Shown here: positions 16,007 through 22,965 of the stretch, one piece after another
How the letters are laid out: each line of letters begins with the position of its first letter
How positions within the stretch are numbered: the stretch's first letter is position 1
From: Prolixibacteraceae bacterium
GTDB taxonomy: Bacteria > Bacteroidota > Bacteroidia > Bacteroidales > Prolixibacteraceae
Direction: 5' to 3'
Assembly (NCBI GenBank): GCA_025355875.1
Contig: JANXYV010000017.1
Span: 1-33,149 of the forward strand
DNA: 33,149 nt
Program-made: the position numbers and the translations under genes
The notes under the pieces: generated by a model
Seen by the model: only the letters and a program-made list of their open reading frames with translations
Database searches by the model: none
Told to the model about the DNA's origin: nothing

Positions 16007-16280
16007 CAACTGTTTACCAGTCGATAATTTTATAACGGAATTATCGGATATACGGTTGATTTGAATAGCAATGGCATTTATGCCGTTGAAAAAATGAATA
16101 ATCTTAATTTTGGCTTTAGCCTAAACATTTAACTAATTTGGGCTAAAGCCGGGATTTGTCGGTTTCCTATTTTCCCTGACCTAAAGGTCAGGGCTATTCA
16201 AAACCAATAAACCGATAATTCCGTTTTATGAAAACTCTTTTCCGAAAAAGCTATGGTTTGGAGAAGAGTTTTCTTATTTT
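16007..16280 (+). promoter_or_regulatory. Hairpin module, copy 1 (upstream of rhuM, interrupted)
   Basis: It matches copy 2 (17415-17492). A first part (16007-16033; CAACTGTTTACCAGTCG then ATAATTTTAT) is 25/27 identical to the second copy. The second part (16230-16273) starts GAAAACTCTTTTCCGAAA and pairs with AAGAGTTTTC (16264-16273), then runs into T-rich sequence. The two parts are split by a 192-bp insertion. The module precedes rhuM by about 60 nt, so it may be a leader, attenuator or operator for that gene. Confidence 0.65.
16034..16225. mobile_element. 192-bp palindromic, MITE-like element
   Basis: The element has perfect 14-bp terminal inverted repeats, AACGGAATTATCGG (16034-16047) and CCGATAATTCCGTT (16212-16225). 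A TTAT is duplicated on both flanks (16030-16033 and 16226-16229); because of the T-rich target the duplication could be 4 to 6 bp. The interior is a set of smaller palindromes: CAATGGCA/TGCCGTTG (16069-16088), GGCTTTAGCC (16112-16121) with GGCTAAAGCC (16141-16150), CCCTGACCT/AGGTCAGGG (16174-16193), and TTTGAATAGC (16060-16069) with GCTATTCAAA (16193-16202). It encodes no protein and would need a transposase from elsewhere. The uninterrupted copy 2 module shows the pre-insertion sequence. Confidence 0.72.
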
Positions 16281-16339
16281 TATTGAGGATTATAACAGAA
16301 GCCAACCTTTGAATTTTTATCAGCCTTTATTTGGATACA

Positions 16340-17368
16340 ATGAACCAAAACGCATTAAAACCGATAAATAATTTCATGCTCTACACCACGCCCAATGGCG
16401 ATGTAAAACTGGAGGTATTTATTCAGGACGAAACCCTTTGGTTGACCCAAAAAGCAATTGCAACGCTGCTGGATGTTGAGGTTCCGGCGATTAGCAAGCA
16501 TTTGAATAACATTTATGAATCAGGAGAATTGGTGAAAGAGGCAACTATTTCCATTTTGGAAACAGTTCAAAATGAAGGATCCAGGCAAGTCAAACGAAAA
16601 GTCGAATTTTACAACCTCGATGCCATCATTTCTGTGGGTTACCGGGTTAATTCGAGTAAAGCTACACAGTTCAGGATTTGGGCAACGCAGGTTTTGAAAG
16701 AGTATATCATCAAAGGCTTTGCCATGAACGATGTCCGTTTAAAGCAGGGCGACAAAGCGTTTGGGAAGGACTATTTTCGTGAATTGCTCGAACGGGTTCG
16801 CTCAATCAGAACCAGCGAACGACGTATTTACCAGCAGATTACCGATATTTTTGCTGAATGCAGCATCGACTACGACCCGAATTCGGAAATCACGCATAAT
16901 TTTTATGCCACGGTTCAGAACAAATTTCACTACGCCATAACCAAACACACAGCTGCCGAAATCATTTATGATAAAGCGGAACATTCGCAGCCATTTATGG
17001 GACTGACCAATTGGAAAAACGCCCCGGCAGGTCGCATTCTTCCTTCTGATGTAACAGTCGCCAAGAATTACCTTTCTGAAAGCGAAATTCGGCGGTTGGA
17101 ACGGACGATTTCAGGGTTTTTCGATTACATCGAGAATGTCATCGAAAACGAAAACTCATTGACTATGAGCAATATGGTTGTCAATGTCGACCGGTTTCTG
17201 AATTTCAACAAGTTTGAAGTGTTACAGGGCAAAGGCAAAATCTCGAAAAAGGAAGCCGATGGGAAAGCGTTGAATGAGTACGCCGAATACAACAAGACCC
17301 AACCGATTGAATCTGATTTCGATAGAATGATTAAAAGCCTCGGAAATGGGAAGCAGGAAAACACTTAA
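16340..17368 (+). CDS. RhuM family protein
   Basis: A 342-residue protein of the RhuM family. An N-terminal part resembles a phage-type DNA-binding/regulator domain (about 10-125): ETLWLTQKAIATLLDVEVPAISKHL looks like a helix-turn-helix, followed by the hallmark RIWATQVLKEYIIKGFAMND. The C-terminal part (about 130-342) is helical, with YFRELLERVRSIRTSERR and ITHNFYATVQNKFHYAITKHTAAEII typical of the family. RhuM was first noted as a virulence-associated gene in Salmonella; homologues are frequent in restriction-modification and other defence loci, and no activity is established. Here it sits directly upstream of a methyltransferase/nuclease pair. The ATG at 16340 is used; a TTG three codons earlier is less likely. 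Confidence 0.85.
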   Translation: MNQNALKPINNFMLYTTPNGDVKLEVFIQDETLWLTQKAIATLLDVEVPAISKHLNNIYESGELVKEATISILETVQNEGSRQVKRKVEFYNLDAIISVGYRVNSSKATQFRIWATQVLKEYIIKGFAMNDVRLKQGDKAFGKDYFRELLERVRSIRTSERRIYQQITDIFAECSIDYDPNSEITHNFYATVQNKFHYAITKHTAAEIIYDKAEHSQPFMGLTNWKNAPAGRILPSDVTVAKNYLSESEIRRLERTISGFFDYIENVIENENSLTMSNMVVNVDRFLNFNKFEVLQGKGKISKKEADGKALNEYAEYNKTQPIESDFDRMIKSLGNGKQENT

Positions 17369-17414
17369 ACGGATCAATCTTGCTGGTCATTGCCTAAATT
17401 AGTCAGCAAAAAAC

Positions 17415-17492
17415 CAACTGCTTACCAGTTGATAATTTTATGAAAACTCTTCTCCGAAATCGAGGCATTTCGGGGAAGAGTTTTTATATTTA
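17415..17492 (+). promoter_or_regulatory. Hairpin module, copy 2 (between rhuM and the methyltransferase)
   Basis: CAACTG-CTTAC-CAGTTG (17415-17431) is a small hairpin. It is followed by a strong one: AAAACTCTTCTCCGAAAT (17443-17460) pairs with ATTTCGGGGAAGAGTTTT (17467-17484) around CGAGGC, with one T-G pair. A T-tract and a TATATTTA box resembling a -7 element (17485-17492) come next, 47 nt before the methyltransferase start. It could end rhuM transcription, start the methyltransferase operon, or both. It is the uninterrupted version of the copy at 16007-16280. Confidence 0.7.
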
Positions 17493-17538
17493 GCAGAAAT
17501 AAAAACGGATACGGCACAATCAATTAATTAGACAATAC

Positions 17539-18654
17539 ATGGCGAACAGCAACCTCACCAATGCGAAGAATGCAAAAAACGATGAGTTTTATACACAGTA
17601 CCACGATATCGAAAAAGAAATCAATGCCTATATCGATTACAACTCTGATGTGTTCCGGGGTAAAACGGTGCTTTTGCCTTGCGACGACCCGGAGTGGAGT
17701 AACTTCACAAAATTCTTTGCCCAGAATTTTGAGCAATTTGGCCTGAAAAAGCTCATCAGTACCAGTTACGCTGCGGATAGTAAGAAATACAAAATACCCT
17801 ACCAGCCAAGCTTATTTGAAGTGAACGACCCGCAATTCGACTATAATAAAACCACCAAACACGGTAAAATATTTACTTTGACACACGACAAAACCGGCGA
17901 TGGCAAAGTAGATGTGAATGACCTGGAATGGCATTACTTAAAAGGCAATGGAGACTTTAATAGTGATGAAATTAAAAAACTGCGCGACGAAGCCGACATC
18001 ATCATTACCAATCCGCCTTTCTCGATGTTCCGAGAATTTTTAGCATGGATTATTGATGCTGACAAACAGTTTGTAGCAATTGGAAGCATGAATGCCATTA
18101 CTTATACAGAAGTCTTTCCACTTATCAAGGAGAATAAGGTTTGGTTGGGAGCAACTGGTTTTGGCAGTGACATGGTTTTTGCTGTACCAAAAGATGCTGA
18201 AGTTGATGAGAAAGACAGACAGAAAGCTGCGAGACTTGGATATGTGGGCGATTATACCAGACTTGGAAATTCATGTTGGTTTACCAACCTGGATCATGGT
18301 CGACGTCACAAACCTCTATCACTTTTGCCAATGGCGGACATAATAAAGTTTGGCAGTAAAAAGCCTTTTGAAAGATATGACAACTATGATGCAATAGAAG
18401 TCCCATTTGTTAAATATATCCCAAGTGATTTCGATGGAGTGATGGGAGTACCGATTAGCTTTCTTGATAAATATAGTCCGGAGCAATTCGAAATAATTGG
18501 TTCAAATTTAACACATGGGATACCTATGGCTACGATTGCAAAGAAAGGAACATATGCTCAAGGTGGTCCAAGTTTTTATACTGGCAATGGTGACGGCACT
18601 TTTAAGCGAATATATACACGGATAATCATCAAACACAAAAGCATCAAAAAATGA
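17539..18654 (+). CDS. EcoRI-type adenine-specific DNA methyltransferase
   Basis: A 371-residue enzyme predicted to transfer a methyl group from S-adenosylmethionine to adenine N6 in a short DNA site. The N-terminus ([26 protein letters not shown], then [19 protein letters not shown]) is the signature of the EcoRI methylase family, and the catalytic motif IV is [13 protein letters not shown] with Asn158-Pro-Pro-Phe161. The protein is somewhat longer than M.EcoRI (about 325 residues). Its stop overlaps the next gene by ATGA, so it is translationally coupled to the DUF262-HNH nuclease; no EcoRI-type endonuclease is seen. From about 18040 onward the DNA is more AT-rich and uses AGA arginine codons, unlike the first half, which suggests a mosaic origin. 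The recognition site cannot be predicted from sequence. Confidence 0.88.
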   Translation: MANSNLTNAKNAKNDEFYTQYHDIEKEINAYIDYNSDVFRGKTVLLPCDDPEWSNFTKFFAQNFEQFGLKKLISTSYAADSKKYKIPYQPSLFEVNDPQFDYNKTTKHGKIFTLTHDKTGDGKVDVNDLEWHYLKGNGDFNSDEIKKLRDEADIIITNPPFSMFREFLAWIIDADKQFVAIGSMNAITYTEVFPLIKENKVWLGATGFGSDMVFAVPKDAEVDEKDRQKAARLGYVGDYTRLGNSCWFTNLDHGRRHKPLSLLPMADIIKFGSKKPFERYDNYDAIEVPFVKYIPSDFDGVMGVPISFLDKYSPEQFEIIGSNLTHGIPMATIAKKGTYAQGGPSFYTGNGDGTFKRIYTRIIIKHKSIKK

Positions 18655-19814
18655 TAACAACGCTCAAAACCAAAATCACTGTCGCAGATATTTGCGAAGG
18701 CTTTGTCTATAACGAACTCGAAGGCAAGGGGCTGTTTGGCCTTTCGGGCAAATTAACCATACAGCCGGAGTATCAGCGTAACTATATTTATGCCGACGGC
18801 AAACGCGATGTGGCCGTTATTGAATCCATCCTCAAGGGCTACCCGCTGGGTTTAATTTACTTTGTGAAGGTGAACGACAATAAGCTTGAAATTCTTGACG
18901 GACAACAACGCGTTACCAGTTTCGGAAGGTATGTAACCAACAAGTTTGCCGTAAAGGACGAACATGGCATGGAGCAATATTTCAGCGGTATTGCAGCCGA
19001 CAAGCAGGCCCGGATTCTGGAAACAAAACTCACCATTTACGAATGTGAAGGCGAAGAAAGCGAGATCAAACAATGGTTTCGCACCATTAATATTGCCGGT
19101 GTTCCACTCAATAATCAGGAATTATTGAATGCCATTTTCTCAGGGCCGTTTGTTACGCTCGGCAAGGAGGAGTTTAGCAACAGCCAAAATGCCAACATTC
19201 AAAAATGGAGCGCTTACGTTTCGGGAAGCGCCAACCGGCAGGAGTTTCTGGAATGCGCTTTGGATTGGGTGAGCAAGAGAAATATCGACGATTATATGAG
19301 TCGCCACCGCTACGACACGAACATCAAGGAATTGAAAACCTATTTCAATAGCGTGATTGATTGGGTTTCGGGCGTATTTAAAGATGTTGAAAAAGAAATG
19401 TGTGGTTTGGAATGGGGGCGGTTGTACGAAACTTATCACAAGAAAGCTTACGATCCGGCTAAAGTTTCGACCGAAGTGCAGCAACTCTATGGCGACCTGT
19501 ATATCAAAAACCGAAAAGGAATCTTTGAATACATTCTCGGCGGTTCAACCGACACCAAATTGTTAGAAGTCCGGGTTTTTGATGATGCAACCAAGAAATC
19601 AGTTTATTCAACTCAGACTGCTGTTGCTGTAGCTAAAGGTGAATCGAACTGTCCGCTTTGCGCCATTGGACATGATGCCAACAAGAGTAAAATCTGGAAG
19701 CTGGCCGACATGGATGCCGACCACGTTGCGGCTTGGAGCAAAGGTGGTGCAACAGACGCCGGAAACTGCCAGATGTTGTGTAAGACACACAATCGGGCAA
19801 AAGGAAACCGGTAG
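18651..19814 (+). CDS. DUF262 (DGQQR) protein with C-terminal HNH nuclease
   Basis: A 387-residue, two-part protein. The N-terminal DUF262/ParB-like half (about 10-210) begins [25 protein letters not shown] and carries the nucleotide-binding/hydrolysis motif DGQQR at 83-87. The C-terminal HNH domain (about 330-387) has a zinc pair CPLC (334-337), the catalytic DADHV (Asp357, His358), Asn372 in AGNCQ, and [11 protein letters not shown] with Cys377, His380 and Asn381. All HNH metal and catalytic residues look intact. DUF262-HNH proteins such as GmrSD, SspE and BrxU act as nucleotide-regulated nucleases in phage defence, usually sensing DNA modification. This one overlaps the upstream methyltransferase stop by 4 nt (ATGA), which strongly suggests it is the matching effector. 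The exact target (unmethylated or methylated DNA) is not known. Confidence 0.87.
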   Translation: MITTLKTKITVADICEGFVYNELEGKGLFGLSGKLTIQPEYQRNYIYADGKRDVAVIESILKGYPLGLIYFVKVNDNKLEILDGQQRVTSFGRYVTNKFAVKDEHGMEQYFSGIAADKQARILETKLTIYECEGEESEIKQWFRTINIAGVPLNNQELLNAIFSGPFVTLGKEEFSNSQNANIQKWSAYVSGSANRQEFLECALDWVSKRNIDDYMSRHRYDTNIKELKTYFNSVIDWVSGVFKDVEKEMCGLEWGRLYETYHKKAYDPAKVSTEVQQLYGDLYIKNRKGIFEYILGGSTDTKLLEVRVFDDATKKSVYSTQTAVAVAKGESNCPLCAIGHDANKSKIWKLADMDADHVAAWSKGGATDAGNCQMLCKTHNRAKGNR

Positions 19815-19906
19815 TTGAGCATTTAATATACCCAATTACCCCTTTGATGCAAAAGAAGGGTAGCGCATTCAATGTTTTCTTTGTGGTTAACCCAAAATCG
19901 ACAAAA

Positions 19907-20749
19907 ATGGCTGAAACAATTTACCTCGACGGTAAGTTTATTCCGAAGAATAAAGCGCTGATATCGCCTGAAGACCGTGGTTTTAACTTTGCTGACGGAG
20001 TATATGAAGTAGTCAAGTATTACCGCGGAAAGCCTTTCAGGTTTGAGGATCACCTCGACCGGCTCAAAAGAAGTTTGCTTGAAGCCCGGATTGATTTTGA
20101 CGAATTAGATCAATTGGAAGCCGTATTTCAAACGCTTCTGGAACAAAACAAATTAACCGATCATGAAGCAGGAATTTATCTGCAAATTACCCGTGGAAGT
20201 AACACCCGCATCCATTCGTTTCCGGAGAAAATTTCGCCTACAATATATGCCACGGGCTTTCCTTTTCCATCAAATTGGGACCAACTCGGAAATGGCGTCA
20301 AGGTTATCACTGCGGAAGATATTCGCTGGCTGCGATGCGACATTAAATCGATTTCGCTTCTCCCCAATGTGCTTGCTGCCGAAAAAGCTCGTGAACAGGA
20401 CGCCGTTGAAGCCATTTTTATCCGAAATGGAATCGTCACCGAAGGCTCGCATTCAAGTTTCTTGGCAGTCAGGAATGGTGTGATTTATACTCATCCCATT
20501 TCGAACCTGATTTTGCCGGGTATTACCCGAAAAGTGGTTTTGGAAATTTGCAAAGAAGGCAACATTCCCATCGTGGAAGAAGGAATTCCTGCCTTGGAAC
20601 TTCAGAATATGGACGAAATGTTGATTGTCGGCACCGGAAGTGAAGTGACTCCGGTGGTGAAAATCGACGACAAACTGGTCGGAAATGGTAAACCCGGACC
20701 AATTACACTTTTTATTCAGGAGAAATTCTTTGAATCGACACTGCTATAA
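19907..20749 (+). CDS. Class IV aminotransferase (D-amino-acid transaminase-like)
   Basis: A 280-residue PLP enzyme of fold type IV. The N-terminal EDRGFNFADGVYEVV and FRFEDHLDRLKRS are family signatures; the PLP lysine is Lys147 in RCDIKSISLLPNVLAA, and TEGSHSSFLAV and LILPGITRKVVLEI form the cofactor phosphate-binding regions. The overall pattern is closer to D-amino-acid transaminases, which feed D-Ala and D-Glu to peptidoglycan, than to branched-chain aminotransferases; 4-amino-4-deoxychorismate lyase is a less likely alternative. The ATG at 19907 gives the expected N-terminus (MAETIYLDGKFIPKN); the in-frame region upstream (from 19844) is probably not translated. Confidence 0.87.
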   Translation: MAETIYLDGKFIPKNKALISPEDRGFNFADGVYEVVKYYRGKPFRFEDHLDRLKRSLLEARIDFDELDQLEAVFQTLLEQNKLTDHEAGIYLQITRGSNTRIHSFPEKISPTIYATGFPFPSNWDQLGNGVKVITAEDIRWLRCDIKSISLLPNVLAAEKAREQDAVEAIFIRNGIVTEGSHSSFLAVRNGVIYTHPISNLILPGITRKVVLEICKEGNIPIVEEGIPALELQNMDEMLIVGTGSEVTPVVKIDDKLVGNGKPGPITLFIQEKFFESTLL

Positions 20750-20760
20750 AACTAAAAAAT

Positions 20761-21270
20761 ATGAAACTAAAACTCTTTTTCCTTCTTGTTTTTTCCTTGA
20801 TACTTCTCAGTAGTTTCGGACAACCAGGTTCAGCATGGATCAACTGGTCGTGGTTAACCGGCGAATGGAAAGGCGAAGGAAGCGGCCAGCCCGGGCAAGG
20901 CGGAGGAACTTTTTCGTTCAAAACCGACCTCGACAGTAAAATAATGATCCGCAAATCGCATTCAGAATATCCTGCAAATGGCAGCCGAACCGCTACCATT
21001 CACGACGATCTGATGATAGTTTCGCTCGATTACTCCGGAACTCCTTCAAAAGCAGTTTATTTCGACAATGAAGGGCATACGATCAACTATTCAATTACTT
21101 ACTCTCCGAAAACCATTATCCTACTGAGTGAGAAAATCGCAGGTGTTCCTATTTTCCGCCTGACCTACAGTTTGCTCGACGACCAGATGGTGAATACAAA
21201 ATTTGAAATGTCGCAGGACGGTGAAAAATTCATGACTTACATCGAAGGGAAAAGCAATAAACTGAAATAG
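20761..21270 (+). CDS. Exported hypothetical protein, lipocalin-like
   Basis: A 169-residue protein with a clear signal peptide (MKLKLFFLLVFSLILLSSFGQ) and no transmembrane segment after it. The mature part is rich in alternating beta pattern (WLTGEWKGEGSG, then GTFSFKTDLDSKIMIRKSH, DLMIVSLDYSG, AVYFDNEGHTINYSITYS), reminiscent of small lipocalin-like or nitrobindin-like barrels, but no ligand residues can be assigned. It lies 11 nt after the aminotransferase on the same strand and probably shares its transcript. Function unknown. Confidence 0.75.
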   Translation: MKLKLFFLLVFSLILLSSFGQPGSAWINWSWLTGEWKGEGSGQPGQGGGTFSFKTDLDSKIMIRKSHSEYPANGSRTATIHDDLMIVSLDYSGTPSKAVYFDNEGHTINYSITYSPKTIILLSEKIAGVPIFRLTYSLLDDQMVNTKFEMSQDGEKFMTYIEGKSNKLK

Positions 21271-21271
21271 A

Positions 21272-22267
21272 TTAACGACTTGCCTTTCGCATGGCCGTCA
21301 GGTTTTCGTGTGGTGTCGCTGCCGTAATTTCGCATCCGGCAGAGAGAATAAATCGCTCATTGCCATGTTTGGCAACCAGTTCACGGGATAGTCTCTCGAC
21401 TTCTTCTGCTGAGGAATTCTGAACTACCATTGGACTTATATTCCCCATCAGGATCATTTTATCGCCCATCATCGACCGCGCAAAAGAAATATCCACATCG
21501 TAATCCAGATCGAGTATGTCGGTTCCGACTTCCCTGAGCGAAGGTAAAATGTGAGTAATGTCGCCGCAGATGTGCAGTTTGGTACGTGCGCCATTTTCGT
21601 GAATAAAGGCGATGATTTCCCGATGACGCTCTTTCACGAAGGTATCATAAGTAAACGGATCGATCTGTGAGCAGATGGCGTCGCCAATTCCAATCACATC
21701 GCAACCTGCTTCAATCTGCGCTTTGGCAAAATCTTTGGCAGTCTGAGTGCATTTATCGAGCAGTAAATTACAAAAATCCGGATCCATCATCAGTTGCATC
21801 AACATCTGGCTGACTCCTGCCAGATCGCAGGCTTCGGCCAGTGGACCTTCAATCCAGCCAATTACAGGCACAGTTCCCTGCAATTTTTTCTGAAAAAGTT
21901 CGGCTCCCTGAATGCGATCGAGCGTGCGGGTACATTTGCAGACGTCGGGTCGCTGAAGATTCTGCACATCTTCCCAGGTTTTAACCAGGATTTTCTCGCA
22001 GCGCGGAACCGCTTCAGGAATAAAGGTTACCGGAGCGCCAAAAGCCGAAGTTTCGCGGTAAGGATCCGAAATCAGGCTAACCATGTCGTAATCGAAGTAT
22101 TCCATGGTTTTGATGTTGCTGTTGACCAGAACGTGATGATCAGAAGCGAATTCGCCATAGGTATTTCCGGTGAAACGGGCTGCAAAGTGCATCAGGATTG
22201 GGCGAAACAAAGTGCGGTCGATCTTTTTGCCTTCAACAAAAGCATCGAAAAGTTGTTTTTTGTTCAT
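21272..22267 (-). CDS. Uroporphyrinogen decarboxylase-family protein, MtaA-like methyltransferase
   Basis: A 331-residue TIM-barrel protein. The zinc ligands of the methylcobamide methyltransferase branch of the UroD family are present: His232-x-Cys234 in LHICGD and Cys312 in SAGCEI. True HemE enzymes lack this His-x-Cys...Cys set, so heme synthesis is not its likely role. Related enzymes move methyl groups between a corrinoid protein and coenzyme M, tetrahydrofolate or similar acceptors. No corrinoid protein or substrate-specific methyltransferase is next to it, so its partner is unknown. The ATG at 22265-22267 is chosen (MNKKQLFDAFVEGKK); an upstream in-frame ATG would add 11 hydrophobic/basic residues. 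Its stop lies 1 nt from that of the convergent upstream gene. Confidence 0.8.
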   Translation of the reverse strand: MNKKQLFDAFVEGKKIDRTLFRPILMHFAARFTGNTYGEFASDHHVLVNSNIKTMEYFDYDMVSLISDPYRETSAFGAPVTFIPEAVPRCEKILVKTWEDVQNLQRPDVCKCTRTLDRIQGAELFQKKLQGTVPVIGWIEGPLAEACDLAGVSQMLMQLMMDPDFCNLLLDKCTQTAKDFAKAQIEAGCDVIGIGDAICSQIDPFTYDTFVKERHREIIAFIHENGARTKLHICGDITHILPSLREVGTDILDLDYDVDISFARSMMGDKMILMGNISPMVVQNSSAEEVERLSRELVAKHGNERFILSAGCEITAATPHENLTAMRKASR

Positions 22268-22421
22268 GGTAAGCCGGAATTGAAATTTGAATTTTAACAA
22301 AAATACAATCCTGAAGGCAAGTTTCAGCGGGTTCCATCATTTTTGTTCCGATTTGTTTGCTCCGAAACTCAATTTGAACCTTCAGTTTCGTAATATTGCG
22401 AAAAATTTAAAAGCATCACCA

Positions 22422-22949
22422 ATGAGCAGCGAACATGCACAAGCCGATCACATGAATCTCCTGAAACATTTACATTCGCTGGAACAGGATCAAATTCTTG
22501 AAACGATCGAAGAGATGCGAATTTCAGGAAAAGTCTCGGATCTTCCGGCGCTGATTGAATTGTTGCACCAAACTACAGATCCGGAAATCCGCCGAAAAAT
22601 ATCAGAATTGATGGCCAATTTAAAGGAAAACGACGCTGTTCCATTTCTGATTGACGCCATTCAGAATCCAGAATTTGCTCCGGAATTGAAAGTACTGGTT
22701 TCATGTTGCTGGGAAAATGGCCTGGATTTCAGCAAATATCTTTCGCTGTTTGTGGATCTCCTGATCACTAACGACCTGATCATCTCCTTTGAAGCTTATA
22801 CAGTGATCATGAATAATGAACATCGGATTGATCCGGAAATTATCGACCTTGAAGTTAACCGGCTCGAGAAAGCCTTACCGGCAATTTCCGAACAAAAAAG
22901 ACCGCTGATCATCGATGTGATAGACTTTTTGCCTTCTATCCGATTCTAA
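22422..22949 (+). CDS. Helical (HEAT-like) repeat protein
   Basis: A 175-residue all-helical protein without signal peptide. Residues about 35-95 resemble HEAT/PBS-type helical pairs (KVSDLPALIELLHQTTDPEIRRKISELMANLKENDAVPFLIDAIQNP); the remainder is helical, ending DVIDFLPSIRF. Such repeats mediate protein binding. No enzymatic motif is seen and the partner is unknown. It is divergently arranged with the MtaA-like gene and convergent with uvrA. The ATG at 22422 is used; the in-frame region from 22287 overlaps the 5' end of the MtaA-like gene and looks non-coding. Confidence 0.72.
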   Translation: MSSEHAQADHMNLLKHLHSLEQDQILETIEEMRISGKVSDLPALIELLHQTTDPEIRRKISELMANLKENDAVPFLIDAIQNPEFAPELKVLVSCCWENGLDFSKYLSLFVDLLITNDLIISFEAYTVIMNNEHRIDPEIIDLEVNRLEKALPAISEQKRPLIIDVIDFLPSIRF

Positions 22950-22965
22950 TCAAGTTCCAAATCTC

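Larger units (their letters stand above)
15859..16339. other. 481-nt gene-free region rich in repeats
   Basis: No credible gene is present. It holds a GTCATCCTGAA/ATGCCGAA palindromic repeat (15875-15944), the first copy of a hairpin module (16007-16280) and, inside it, a 192-bp palindromic insertion (16034-16225). It marks the left edge of the accessory segment that carries rhuM, the methyltransferase and the nuclease. Confidence 0.7.

Noticed and set aside
17887-17925. EF-hand-like [13 protein letters not shown] segment in the methyltransferase
   Set aside because: It fits a calcium loop by spacing (Asp at positions 1, 5, 9 and 12), but EcoRI-family methyltransferases have acidic Gly-Asp-Gly-Asp sequences in this area, so it is more likely a family feature than a calcium site.
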